Source: Roseateles noduli
GTDB taxonomy: Bacteria; Pseudomonadota; Gammaproteobacteria; Burkholderiales; Burkholderiaceae_C
Direction: 5' to 3'
Assembly: GCA_002205125.1 (NCBI GenBank)
Contig: NIOE01000002.1
Coordinates: forward strand, 434,001 to 498,000
DNA length: 64,000 bases
The translations under genes were made by a program, and so were the position numbers. The notes beneath the pieces are model-generated. The model did no database searches. It was given only the letters and a program-made list of their open reading frames with translations, and was not told the origin of the DNA. Positions 38,441 to 47,228 of the stretch are shown here, piece by piece (within the stretch, counting starts at the first letter, position 1; each line of letters begins with the position of its first letter).

Positions 38441-40845
38441 CCGCCATGCCGCCCGCCGTCGGGCGATTCAAGCCGCTGCGCAGTCTTGGGCAGGGTGCCC
38501 AGGCGGTGGTGTGGCTCGCGCACGATCCGCGGCTGGACCGCGAGGTCGCGCTGAAGGTGCTGACCCAGGCGGTCGACCGCGCGAGCGTGGACGCCTGGCT
38601 GCACGAGGCGCGCGCGGTCAGCCGGCTGACGCATCCCAACATCGTGCCGGTCTTCGAGGCCGACATCGAGGCCGGCCAGGCCTACATGGTCTTCGAGTAC
38701 GTGCCCGGCGGCACGCTCACCGACCGGCTGCGCCAGCGCGGCCGGCTGCCGGCGCGCGAGGCCGTCGCGCTGATGCTGGGCATCCTCGACGGACTGCACG
38801 CGGCGCATCAGGCGGGCGTCGTGCACCGCGACCTGAAGCCGTCCAACATCCTGATCGACTCGACCGGCCGACCCAAGGTGATGGACTTCGGCATCGCGGG
38901 GCGCATCCAGTCGGCCGCGGCCGGCGTGGCCGCACGACCCAACCGCATCGTCGGCACGCCGGGCTACATCTCGCCGGAAGCGGCGAAGGGCGATCCCGCC
39001 TCGCCCGTGATGGACGTGTTCGCGGCGGCCGTGATGCTCAGCGAGATGCTGTCCGGCCAGCGGCTCAACTACGACCCCGATCCGTGGCGCGCGGTGCGCC
39101 GCGCGATGGAGCAGACGCTCGATCCGCCGGCCGACCTCGGCCCCGACAGCGACGACGCGCTGCGCGCCGTGCTGCTGCGCGGTCTGTCGCGCGAGTCCTC
39201 GCAGCGCTGGGCCGATGCCAAGGCCTTCCACGACGCGCTGGCCGAGTGGCTGCATCCGGCCGCCAGCGAGACCACGGAAGGCGGCGAGGGCGGCAACGCC
39301 ACGCTGGAGTTCCTGCTGCGCCGCATGCGGCATCGCAGCGACTTCCCGGCGATGGCCGACTCGGTGACGCGCATCCAGCGGATGACGCAGTCCGACAACG
39401 AGAGCCTGACCTCGCTTTCCAACGAGATCCTCAAGGACGTCGCGCTCACCAACAAGCTGCTGCGCCTGGTCAACACGGTGCAGTTCAGCCATGCCGGCGG
39501 CGGGCACATCAGCACGGTGTCGCGGGCGGTGGCGCTGGTGGGCTTCGGCGGCATCCGCAACCTGGCGCTGTCGCTGGTGCTGCTGGAGCGCATGGAGAAC
39601 AAGGGCCACGCGCAGCGGCTGAAGGAGGAGTTCCTGCGCTCGCTGATGGCGGGCTCGCTGGCGCGCGAGCTGTGCCTGGTGCCGCGCGAGAACGAGGAGT
39701 CCTTCCTCGCCACGATGTTCCAGGGTCTGGGCCGGCTGCTGGCCGAGTTCTACCTGCCCGAGGAGGCGCAGCAGGTGCGCCGCGTCGTGCGGCCCGAGCG
39801 TGGCATGGGCGAGCAGGCGGCGCCGCCGCTGAGCGAGGCCGCGGCCTCCGCGCAGGTGCTGGGCTTGAGCTACGAGAGCCTCGGCCTGGGCGTGGCGCGG
39901 CAGTGGGGCTTCCCGGACAGCCTGCAGCGCAGCATGCAGCGGCCCGACGGCGACGCGCCGGCGCGGCTGGTGGAGCATTCGACCGACCGCATGCGCTGGC
40001 TGGGCCGCGCGAGCAACGACGTCGCGGACGTCATCCTCAACAGCGATCCGGCCGAGGCGCATGCCAAGGTGCGCGCGATGGCGCAGCGCTATGCGCGCGC
40101 GCTGGGCGTCGAGGCCAAGGCGTTCGAAGCGGCGGCGGACCAGGCGCGGCAGCGGCTCACGCAGCTGGCGCAGGCGATGGACATCAAGCTGACGAAGAAC
40201 TCGCCGGCGCAGCGCCTGCTGGCGCCGCTGACGCCGTCGGCGGAGGACACGCTGTCGCCGCACCAGCTGCAGGCGACGATGGTGGACGGCCAGGCGCCGG
40301 CCGGCGTGATCCCGCCCGAGCAGGCAGCGGCGACGCTGGCCGCGGGCATCCAGGACATCACCAACGCGATGGTCGAGAGCTTCAAGCTCAACGAGATCCT
40401 GCGCATGATCCTGGAGACGATGTTCCGCGGGCTGGGCTTCCGGCGGGTGATCTTCTGCCTGCGCGATCCCAAGACCGAGACGCTCACCGGCCGCTTCGGC
40501 CTGGGCGACGGCGTGGAGGCGGTGGTGCCGCTGTTCCGCGTGCCGCTGCGGGTGATGCCCGGCATGCCGTCGGACCTCTTCACGGCGATCTGTTCCAAGG
40601 GCGTGGACACGCTGATCGCCGACGCCTCGCAGCCCAAGATCGCCGAGCGGCTGCCGCCGTGGTTCCTCAGCGGGGCCAAGGCGCACAGCTTCCTGATCCT
40701 GCCGATGGCCCTGCGCGGCGCGCCCTTCGCGATGATCTACGCGGACAAGGCGCAGCCGGGCAGCGTGGTGCTCGACGAGAAGCAGCTCTCGCTGCTGCGC
40801 ACGCTGCGCAACCAGGCCGTGATGGCCTTCAAGCAGGCGAGCTGA
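38437..40845 (+). CDS. Ser/Thr protein kinase with HDOD and GAF domains
   Basis: 802 residues. The N-terminal Hanks-type kinase looks active: glycine loop LGQGAQAVVW (17-26), catalytic Lys40 in VALK, HRDLKPSN with Asp132, Lys134 and Asn137, and DFG at 150-152. A HDOD domain (about 290-510) and a C-terminal GAF domain (about 640-800) follow. No transmembrane segment or PASTA repeats are present, so it is cytoplasmic. The GAF domain may sense a small ligand; HDOD domains recruit signalling partners. The start overlaps the stop of the pseudokinase gene. Confidence 0.87.
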   Translation: MTAMPPAVGRFKPLRSLGQGAQAVVWLAHDPRLDREVALKVLTQAVDRASVDAWLHEARAVSRLTHPNIVPVFEADIEAGQAYMVFEYVPGGTLTDRLRQRGRLPAREAVALMLGILDGLHAAHQAGVVHRDLKPSNILIDSTGRPKVMDFGIAGRIQSAAAGVAARPNRIVGTPGYISPEAAKGDPASPVMDVFAAAVMLSEMLSGQRLNYDPDPWRAVRRAMEQTLDPPADLGPDSDDALRAVLLRGLSRESSQRWADAKAFHDALAEWLHPAASETTEGGEGGNATLEFLLRRMRHRSDFPAMADSVTRIQRMTQSDNESLTSLSNEILKDVALTNKLLRLVNTVQFSHAGGGHISTVSRAVALVGFGGIRNLALSLVLLERMENKGHAQRLKEEFLRSLMAGSLARELCLVPRENEESFLATMFQGLGRLLAEFYLPEEAQQVRRVVRPERGMGEQAAPPLSEAAASAQVLGLSYESLGLGVARQWGFPDSLQRSMQRPDGDAPARLVEHSTDRMRWLGRASNDVADVILNSDPAEAHAKVRAMAQRYARALGVEAKAFEAAADQARQRLTQLAQAMDIKLTKNSPAQRLLAPLTPSAEDTLSPHQLQATMVDGQAPAGVIPPEQAAATLAAGIQDITNAMVESFKLNEILRMILETMFRGLGFRRVIFCLRDPKTETLTGRFGLGDGVEAVVPLFRVPLRVMPGMPSDLFTAICSKGVDTLIADASQPKIAERLPPWFLSGAKAHSFLILPMALRGAPFAMIYADKAQPGSVVLDEKQLSLLRTLRNQAVMAFKQAS

Positions 40846-40849
40846 TCGC

Positions 40850-42391
40850 GTGAGGGGGTCAGCTGTGCGCAGCGGTCTGCGAGCCCTGGCGCGGGCCGCT
40901 GTCGGACTGTTCCTGTTCAGCATCCTGCCTTCGGCGGTGACGGCGGCCGGGGACGTCCCGGCCGTTCCTCCACAGGAGCGATTGCTGTCCGCGGCTTCAT
41001 GGCGCGAGCAGGCGGAGGCTGACATCGTCGCGGCACACCGGCTGATCGAACGGGCTCATCCCGGCATGCTCGAGCCGGATCCGGCCTTCCACGCGTGGCG
41101 AATACGCGGGTTCCGTCAGGCGATGGCGCTGGCACGGCAGGCAGACACGGAGGCGCGAGCCTGGACGGCACTGCGCTTCTACGTGGCGGGTTATCAGGAT
41201 GGCCATCTGGCCGTCTGGCGTGAGCGGTCGCCATCGGGGGGCGCACGTTGGGCCGGTTGGAATGTCCAGTCGCGGTTCGGCAAATACCTCGTGACGCGCA
41301 GCGCGGCGCAATGGCGCACCGCATTGCCCCGGGTCGGCGATGAATTGCTGTCGTGCGATGGCATCGCGGCGAGCGATTGGCTCGATACGAGGGTCGCGCC
41401 GTACGTGGACCGCCGAGCGCTTGATGCCGCCAGAAGCCATGTGGCCCTGCACCTCACGAACCAGTGGCCGAACGAACAGCCGTGGCGTTTCGCGCCGCCG
41501 GCGAGCTGTACCGTTCGCACGACCTCCGGGCGCACGCAGGACATTCCGCTGACTTGGCAGGATTCGTCCGACGGGTTGATGCGCTGGCGGGCCGAGACGC
41601 CGCCTCAGGGCGTGATGGCGCCGTCGAAGTCGATCCGTTGGATCCACGCGTCCGACTTCATGATCGAGGACGGCGCGCGTCTGTCGGCCTTCCTGGCCGA
41701 GATCGCGGCCATCGGCGCGGCGGACGAGGTCCACGCCGTCGTCCTGGACACCCGAGGGAACAACGGCGGGAATGCGATGGTCGGCTCGCGCGTGTTGCGG
41801 GCGCTGTTGAAGGAACGGATGCCAGCGGACGATGGCGTGTCGCGGGCGACGTGGCGGGTGTCCGAGATCGCGCGCGATGCCCTGGCCGACCGGTTGTCGA
41901 TGGCTCGGCGGCAGGAGGAGGGCGACGGTCCCACGGTGCGCCTTGTCGCCGAGTTGCTGCGAGGCATGACCGAGGCCATCGGGCGGGGGGACGCGTCCTT
42001 GTCGCAGCCGGATGACACGCCGGCAAAGGAGCCGGTGCCGGAGGGCCGGGCCTTCGTCGGTCAACTGGTGCTGCTGACGGACAGCCATTGCGCAAGCGCC
42101 TGCCTGGATTTCGCAGACCTGGTCCTGCGCGTCCCGGGGGCGGTACATGCGGGGCATCCCACCTCCGGCGACACGCGCTACATGGACATCGTCGTCCGGG
42201 CATTGCCGAGCGGTGCGCGTCTGGCCCTTCCACTCAAGGTCTGGCACGGTCGGCCGCGCGGCGACAACGAGCCGCTGGTCCCCCGCTTTCCCTACGCGGG
42301 AGACATTGGTGACACGGCGGCGGTCCAGGTCTGGGTCGAAGACCACGTGCTGCCGCATGCTCAGCGGGTTGCGACGAGTGAGCCGCGTTAG
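40850..42391 (+). CDS. S41-like serine peptidase, secreted
   Basis: 513 residues beginning with a probable signal peptide (about 1-34, ending TAA). The tail-specific-protease core is seen as VVLDTRGNNGGN (about 296-307) and LTDSHCASACLDFADLV, in which the Ser of CASAC (about 415) occupies the nucleophile position of S41 peptidases. No PDZ domain is obvious. The GTG start lies four bases after the kinase stop, so it is probably the third gene of the same operon. The substrate is unknown. Confidence 0.75.
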   Translation: MRGSAVRSGLRALARAAVGLFLFSILPSAVTAAGDVPAVPPQERLLSAASWREQAEADIVAAHRLIERAHPGMLEPDPAFHAWRIRGFRQAMALARQADTEARAWTALRFYVAGYQDGHLAVWRERSPSGGARWAGWNVQSRFGKYLVTRSAAQWRTALPRVGDELLSCDGIAASDWLDTRVAPYVDRRALDAARSHVALHLTNQWPNEQPWRFAPPASCTVRTTSGRTQDIPLTWQDSSDGLMRWRAETPPQGVMAPSKSIRWIHASDFMIEDGARLSAFLAEIAAIGAADEVHAVVLDTRGNNGGNAMVGSRVLRALLKERMPADDGVSRATWRVSEIARDALADRLSMARRQEEGDGPTVRLVAELLRGMTEAIGRGDASLSQPDDTPAKEPVPEGRAFVGQLVLLTDSHCASACLDFADLVLRVPGAVHAGHPTSGDTRYMDIVVRALPSGARLALPLKVWHGRPRGDNEPLVPRFPYAGDIGDTAAVQVWVEDHVLPHAQRVATSEPR

Positions 42392-42636
42392 CCGCTCATG
42401 ATCCGTTCGAGCCTCCACGCGGATATCGCAGACGCCAAATCCTGGTCAAGTCCTACACCCCTTGGGGGGTGAACGCCACCCCACACCCCCATGGGAAACG
42501 GGCGCATAGCGCGCGCCGGATCCGATTCCCTTTTGAGGCGCCAAAAAGTCACGCGCGGAAAGCGGCGAGTCCCTTGAGACTCCGCCCCCGCCAACGGATG
42601 CATTTGGCAACAAAAGTTTTCAATTCAGGGAATCTC

Positions 42637-43548
42637 ATGAAGTTCGAAGTCAAGAAGGTGTTCGTGTTCCTGCCGCTGATCGCGGCGCTGACGGCCTGCG
42701 GCGGTGGCGGCAGCGATGGCGGCACCGCGTCGGTCGACACCAGCGTCGGCAGCGGCGGCACGGGCGGCGCCACGTCCGGCGGCTCTACCGGTGGCTCTAC
42801 GGGTGGCTCTACCGGCGGCACCACGGGCGGTACCTCCGGTGGCACCACCGGCGGCAACACCGGCACCACTGCGACGCCCCCGACCGCCTTCGTGAAGGGC
42901 ACGACGGCGCGTTACCAGTTCGTCGGCGTTTCGCAGCAGGCGAGCGGCCGCGTGGATACGTTCGAGCAGACGACCGACGGCGGCGTGGTCACGCTGAACG
43001 CGCAGACGCTGACCGGCGCGACGCGCGCGGTGGCGGACGTCGCCGGCGACGAGACCTTCGCGATCGGCCGCTGGAGCAAGGGCACGGCGACGACCTCGAG
43101 CGGCAGCTCGACGATCGAGTCGTCGGTGAACGCCGCCTACCACTACGCCGTCTACAACGTGGCGGCCGCGTTCCCCGCGACCGGGGCGTACAAGTGCGAC
43201 GACGGCCGCTTCTCCTCGCCGAGCCTGGTGAACGGCACGTCGAGCGTCTACTTCGGCAAGGGCTCGGGCACGGCGGCGCTGAGCTTCTCGGCCACGGGCG
43301 CGTCGGTGGACGTGTCCATCACGACCACGGCCGGCAGCCAGCAGGCCACGGTGTCGGCCACCGCGCGCACGATCGCGACGCCGTTGACCACGGCGATCAC
43401 CGGCAACTACTTCGGCGGCGGCGAGGGCATGAGCCTGTCGATCGGCGAGGGCGGCACGAACAAGCTGCGCATCGTCGCGGCCTTCCAGGCCAAGGCGGGC
43501 GATTCGAGCTACCGCGGCGTCGCGACGTTCAACTGCACGGCGCAGTGA
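42637..43548 (+). CDS. Lipoprotein with a Gly-Ser-Thr repeat linker
   Basis: 303 residues. The signal peptide ends in the lipobox LTAC (Cys21 lipidated), followed by CGGGGSDGG and a low-complexity linker of GGSTGG/GGTTGG repeats (about 45-85). The remaining 215 residues are Thr/Ser/Gly-rich and beta-strand-like, with a Cys pair near residues 187 and 300. I do not recognise the family. The nearby terminator suggests a monocistronic gene. A cell-surface or periplasmic role is inferred. Confidence 0.7.
   Translation: MKFEVKKVFVFLPLIAALTACGGGGSDGGTASVDTSVGSGGTGGATSGGSTGGSTGGSTGGTTGGTSGGTTGGNTGTTATPPTAFVKGTTARYQFVGVSQQASGRVDTFEQTTDGGVVTLNAQTLTGATRAVADVAGDETFAIGRWSKGTATTSSGSSTIESSVNAAYHYAVYNVAAAFPATGAYKCDDGRFSSPSLVNGTSSVYFGKGSGTAALSFSATGASVDVSITTTAGSQQATVSATARTIATPLTTAITGNYFGGGEGMSLSIGEGGTNKLRIVAAFQAKAGDSSYRGVATFNCTAQ
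42781..42860 (+). repeat. Tandem GGC-TCT-ACC-GGT type repeat encoding GGSTGG units
   Basis: Short tandem units encode the Gly-Ser/Thr linker of the lipoprotein. Units are multiples of three bases, so copy-number change would alter linker length without breaking the frame. Confidence 0.65.
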
Positions 43549-43591
43549 GGCGCCAGGACTGAGCGGGCCTGAGAAGGCCTCGCGCTCGGGA

Positions 43592-43620
43592 GACGAAGCC
43601 GGCCTTGCGCCGGCTTCGTC
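43592..43620. terminator. Bidirectional hairpin between convergent lipoprotein genes
   Basis: GACGAAGCCGG and CCGGCTTCGTC form a perfect eleven-pair stem with a seven-base loop, between two convergent genes. No long T run follows. Confidence 0.75.
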
Positions 43621-43632
43621 GTTGAAGGACGT

Positions 43633-43884
43633 TCAGCGCCGCGGGCCGTAGTGGCCGGGAATCCAGCGGCGACCGCCGCCGCGGTTGTCCCAGTAACCGT
43701 CGATCCAGATGGTGCCGGTGACGACCGGGCCGCCGTCGGAATAACCGGCGCCGTAGCCGCCGCCGTCGCCATAGCCGCGGTCATAGCCGTGATAACGATG
43801 GGCGGGCACCACGACGCAGCCGGTCAATGTCGCGACCAGCGGAGCCGCGATGAGCGCGAGCAGCAGGGGACGAAGCGTTCGCAT
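43633..43884 (-). CDS. Small lipoprotein, YXWxxGxW-type
   Basis: 83 residues. The signal peptide ends in LTGC (Cys23 lipidated). The mature part is Tyr/Gly-rich (YDRGYGDGGGYGAGYSDGG) and finishes with WIDGYWDNRGGGRRWIPGHYGPRR, a motif seen in many small proteobacterial lipoproteins of unknown function. GGAGG precedes the ATG. Confidence 0.75.
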   Translation of the reverse strand: MRTLRPLLLALIAAPLVATLTGCVVVPAHRYHGYDRGYGDGGGYGAGYSDGGPVVTGTIWIDGYWDNRGGGRRWIPGHYGPRR

Positions 43885-44000
43885 GTGGGACCTCCATGAA
43901 GGGGACAACATGCGTCTGACAACGCGGTGGCGGAGGTCGCCGATGACCGGTCGCGCCGGGCATTACCCGGCGGACAAGGAGTAACGGGCGGTGAGGTCGA

Positions 44001-44603
44001 TCAATACGGGCCGTTCGACAGCCAGTATTCGAGTTGCGGCAGCCGGTCGTTGCCCCAGAAGCGTTCGCCTTCGACGATGAAGAAGGGCGAGCCGAACACG
44101 CCGCGGGCTTCCGCGAGGTCGATCTCGGCCTTCAGCCGTGCGCGTGCGGCCGTGTCGTTGGCGATGGCCTGGAGCTGATCTGGCGAGACGTGCTGCGTCG
44201 CGCAGAGGTCCTGCAGCACCTCGGCCTGGGCGATGTTGCGGTCGTCGACGAAGTAGGCCTTGTAGACGGCCTGCGCGAACTTGCGGCCCTGTTCGGGATC
44301 GCGGTCGTTGAACCAGTGGAACAGGCGCGCGGCCATCTCGGTGTGCAGGCCCAGCGAGGAGGGCGTGTTGTACGGCACCTTCATGTAGGCAGCCATGCGG
44401 ACGACATCGCGGCGGACGTAATCGCTGCGCATGACGCTGTTGGGCACGCGGATGCGTTCGAGCGACTGGAAGTTGGCGTCCAGCACGATGGCGTGCCAGT
44501 TGACGGTGCGGCCGTACTTGGCGGCGAGCTCGTCGATGCTCTGCGCGGCGATGTAGCCGTAGGGCGAGGCGAAGTCGAAATAGAAATCGATCGGTGCGGG
44601 CAT
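44001..44603 (-). CDS. 2-hydroxychromene-2-carboxylate isomerase family (DsbA-like)
   Basis: 200 residues of the DsbA-like superfamily. The N-terminus DFYFDFASPYGYIAAQSI carries the active-site Ser of the isomerase group instead of CxxC. ARGVFGSPFFIVEGERFWGNDRLPQLEYWL closes the fold. Known members isomerise 2-hydroxychromene-2-carboxylate in naphthalene breakdown or act as kappa-class GST-like enzymes. No degradation genes are nearby, so the substrate is open. Confidence 0.85.
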   Translation of the reverse strand: MPAPIDFYFDFASPYGYIAAQSIDELAAKYGRTVNWHAIVLDANFQSLERIRVPNSVMRSDYVRRDVVRMAAYMKVPYNTPSSLGLHTEMAARLFHWFNDRDPEQGRKFAQAVYKAYFVDDRNIAQAEVLQDLCATQHVSPDQLQAIANDTAARARLKAEIDLAEARGVFGSPFFIVEGERFWGNDRLPQLEYWLSNGPY

Positions 44604-44788
44604 GCGGGCTCCTGACAAGGCGCGCGGATTGTAGGAGCGTGCCTCGTACCTTCTGGTGACGCATCCGCCGGATGGGTGACAACAGCGGATGACCATGGTC
44701 ATCCGGGATCGCGATCCGATGTTCCGTCTGCGGGACGATCGATATCATCGATTGAGATTCCTGGGAGAGGTGATGAGCGAAAAGGCGA

Positions 44789-45262
44789 ATGAGCGACGCG
44801 CGCTTCATTGACGACGAGGCCCATCGCTCTGCGCGTTTGGCGATCTCGCAGTTGTTCCTGGATACGGAGCGCGATGAACTCGACCTGAAGTCGATCGCGC
44901 GCGAGCTGCTGGCTTCGGGGCTGCCTGTCGATGAACTGCAACGCATCCACGACACTGAAGTCGCCCCGGCTTGCTGGCGCAATCTGCGCGCGCTGCCGGG
45001 AGGCGTGTGGACCGGCTTCGACGCGCAATCGCTGCACGAGGCCATCCGGCAACATTGGGTGCGGAACTCGATACCCACGCTCTGGCAACGTTGGTCGATT
45101 CGACGTCGCTGCCGTACGCAGATCTCGTACCAGATGTCGGGCCACCAGACGTTCGTTCGAGAGTTGCTCGATGTGATTTCTTACCCGCGACTCCGTGAGA
45201 ATGGCTATCGGCAAAGGCTGCTGAGCAACCCTTTGCTTGTCGACGGCAGACTGGTCGGTTGA
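44789..45262 (+). CDS. DUF7079-like small protein
   Basis: 157 residues. The first 85 residues (ARLAISQLFLDTERDELDLKSIARELLASGLPVDELQRIHDTEVAPACWRNL and GVWTGFD) fit what I remember of the DUF7079 family, small proteins often found among toxin-immunity genes. The rest (Arg-rich, from about 88) is unfamiliar. A stronger ribosome-binding site precedes a different-frame ATG at 44773, so a frameshift near the 5' end is possible. Codon use is less GC-rich than the neighbours. Confidence 0.5.
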   Translation: MSDARFIDDEAHRSARLAISQLFLDTERDELDLKSIARELLASGLPVDELQRIHDTEVAPACWRNLRALPGGVWTGFDAQSLHEAIRQHWVRNSIPTLWQRWSIRRRCRTQISYQMSGHQTFVRELLDVISYPRLRENGYRQRLLSNPLLVDGRLVG

Positions 45263-45324
45263 AAGAGGAAGAGGCGCAGCAGTTTCAACGCCCGCCAAGA
45301 CGCTGAAACTGATGGGGGTGAGAA

Positions 45325-45762
45325 ATGAGTTCCTTACCATGGCCGCAGCGGCCGGCGAGGTTGATCTCAGCGGCGCGCAAGGCCGCCACGTGCTTGCATG
45401 CCGTTCGCGAGCAGACAGGCGCAGCGTGCAGCGAGGGCCTCGACAAGTGCGAGCGTTGGCTAGCTGGCGGGACTGTGGATCCGGCAGAGTTGGCGTGGTA
45501 CGTGGACGCCGACGACGCGCAGAACCCGTGGATGCGCGAGTCGCTGTTCAAGGACGATCCGGAAATGCTCGACGCACTCGTGTTCATCACGATGGTGATC
45601 GGCTATGTCTCTCACTTCGCTTACGTGCAGGTCTCTCGACGCGACCAGATGTCCGAATCGATCGCCGAAGCCGGTGAAGAGATAGTTCCCGATCTGGAGG
45701 CTTATGGCGCGCCGTTTGGATTGAAGATGACTATTCGTCCTTCCGAGGGTCGGGGCCGTTGA
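45325..45762 (+). CDS. Small protein, Imm6-like immunity candidate
   Basis: 145 residues, no signal peptide or membrane segment. The helical pattern CERWLAGGTVDPAELAWYVDADD followed by ALVFITMVIGYVSHFAYVQV recalls Imm6-type immunity proteins, but this is a pattern match from memory. It lies between two other small genes of immunity-like type on the same strand. No cognate toxin or secretion gene is in the window. Confidence 0.42.
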   Translation: MSSLPWPQRPARLISAARKAATCLHAVREQTGAACSEGLDKCERWLAGGTVDPAELAWYVDADDAQNPWMRESLFKDDPEMLDALVFITMVIGYVSHFAYVQVSRRDQMSESIAEAGEEIVPDLEAYGAPFGLKMTIRPSEGRGR

Positions 45763-45822
45763 GCCGACGTTCAAGTTCTTCGACCAACTCTGTCTAGCAT
45801 TCGAGTCCAGATGCAGGAACAC

Positions 45823-46155
45823 ATGAAGCAGGAGAGATTCGAAGAGATTCGCGACAACTGCGAAGGGATGGAGTTGGACGCGGTCTGGGCGCATCTGGAA
45901 GAGGAGGGCGGCTCCTACGGTGAGCGCAAGCGACTGTTCTTCCATTTGCTCAAGCGGCTTGTGGAGGAAGGGGACGTGAAGCTGGTCGTGTTGTTCACCG
46001 ATACGCCACTGCCCGGCGACGTGGATCAACAGGTGATGTCCATCGTCAAGGCGCTTCCTGAAACCGAGGATGCACTGCAGCGTGGACTCTGGTTCCTTGG
46101 CACGGAGTGCCCCGGCGGCTCGGCTTGGACGCCGCGACGTGGTGATCGAGGGTGA
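45823..46155 (+). CDS. DUF596-like small protein, possible immunity protein
   Basis: 110 residues. EEIRDNCEGMELDAVWAHLEEEGGSYGERKRLFFHLLKRLVEEGDVKL and RGLWFLGTECPGGSAW fit the DUF596 family as I recall it, members of which accompany contact-dependent toxins. The ATG at 45823 has AGGAA at good spacing; an ATG 12 bases upstream is possible. The C-terminus after the Trp is short and may be altered. Third gene of a small immunity-like cluster. Confidence 0.5.
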   Translation: MKQERFEEIRDNCEGMELDAVWAHLEEEGGSYGERKRLFFHLLKRLVEEGDVKLVVLFTDTPLPGDVDQQVMSIVKALPETEDALQRGLWFLGTECPGGSAWTPRRGDRG

Positions 46156-46212
46156 GCGGAACTATTCCGTTGGCGACAGACGCCGGCCCCTCGCCCCGCA
46201 TAGACTCCCCCG

Positions 46213-46890
46213 ATGCTCACCGTCCACCACCTCAACAACTCCCGCTCGCAGCGGGTCCTGTGGCTGCTTGAAGAACTCGGGCTTCCGTACGAGATCAAGC
46301 ACTACCAGCGCGACCCGAAGACGATGCTCGCGCCGCCCGAGCTGCGCGCCGTCCACCCGCTCGGCAAGTCCCCGGTGATCAGCGACGACGGGCTGGTGAT
46401 CGCCGAATCCGGCGCGATCCTGGAGTACCTGGTCGACCGCTACGGCGAGGGCCGCTTCAAGCCCGCCGTCGGCTCGCCCGACGCGCTGCGCTACCGCTAC
46501 TGGATGCATTACGCCGAGGGCTCGGCCATGCCGCCGCTGCTGCTCAAGCTGGTCTTCGACCGCATCGAGCGCGCGCCCGTGCCGTTCTTCGTGAAGCCGA
46601 TCGCCAAGGGCATCGCCGCGAAAGCCAAGGCGACCTTCGTGCAGCCGCAGATCGACAACCACATGAACTACCTGGAAGGCGAACTCGGCAAGAGCCCGTG
46701 GTTCGCCGGCGCCGAGTTCAGCGCGGCGGACGTGCAGATGAGCTTCCCGCTCGAAGCCGCCGTGCAACGCGGCGGCGCCGCGGCGCGCCAGCCGCGCATC
46801 ACCGAGTTCCTGCAGCGCATCCACGCGCGGCCCGCCTACCAGCGGGCGTTGGAGCGCGGCGGCCCGTACGCGCTCGTGCCGTCGAAGTGA
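46213..46890 (+). CDS. Glutathione S-transferase
   Basis: 225 residues. The thioredoxin-like N-terminal domain has SRSQRVLWLLEELGLPYE (catalytic Ser region) and the cis-Pro/glutathione-binding KSPVISDDGLVIAESGAILEYL. An all-helical C-terminal domain with PWFAGAEFSAADVQMSFPL follows. It conjugates glutathione to electrophiles; the natural substrate is unknown. Confidence 0.92.
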   Translation: MLTVHHLNNSRSQRVLWLLEELGLPYEIKHYQRDPKTMLAPPELRAVHPLGKSPVISDDGLVIAESGAILEYLVDRYGEGRFKPAVGSPDALRYRYWMHYAEGSAMPPLLLKLVFDRIERAPVPFFVKPIAKGIAAKAKATFVQPQIDNHMNYLEGELGKSPWFAGAEFSAADVQMSFPLEAAVQRGGAAARQPRITEFLQRIHARPAYQRALERGGPYALVPSK

Positions 46891-46923
46891 ACGGTTCGGC
46901 GCACGCGGTCCGTGCGCCAGCCC

Positions 46924-47136
46924 TCAACCCTGCTTCGCCAGAAACACCGCCACCAACGCATTCGCATGCCCGTGGCCCATCGCGTGGTCGGTCTTCAACA
47001 GGGCGACCAGCTCCATGTGCTTCATCGGCCCCGCCGCCTTCAGCACGCCCATCCAGTGCTCGATCGGCTGCCCGTACTTCTTCTCGATGGACGGGAAGTA
47101 CGACGCGGGTCCTTTGACTTTCTCTTCGGTGGTCAT
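46924..47136 (-). CDS. DUF4287 domain protein
   Basis: 70 residues matching DUF4287: SYFPSIEKKYGQPIEHWMGVLKAAGPMKHMELVALLKTDHAMGHGHANALVAVFL. Function is not established. The ATG at 47136 opens the family-typical segment; the longer frame upstream is a shadow of mntH. Confidence 0.82.
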   Translation of the reverse strand: MTTEEKVKGPASYFPSIEKKYGQPIEHWMGVLKAAGPMKHMELVALLKTDHAMGHGHANALVAVFLAKQG

Positions 47137-47228
47137 GAATCGCTCCTTGATGGCTGGTGATGGTCGGGTCAGTCTGACCTCATCCCCACGACGTTCGACC
47201 TGCGCCGTTTTCGACACGGTCTTCCCCG

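Noticed and set aside
38182-41025. 947-codon open frame on the minus strand
   Set aside because: Antisense to the kinase-HDOD-GAF gene; no domain seen and composition is typical of a shadow frame.
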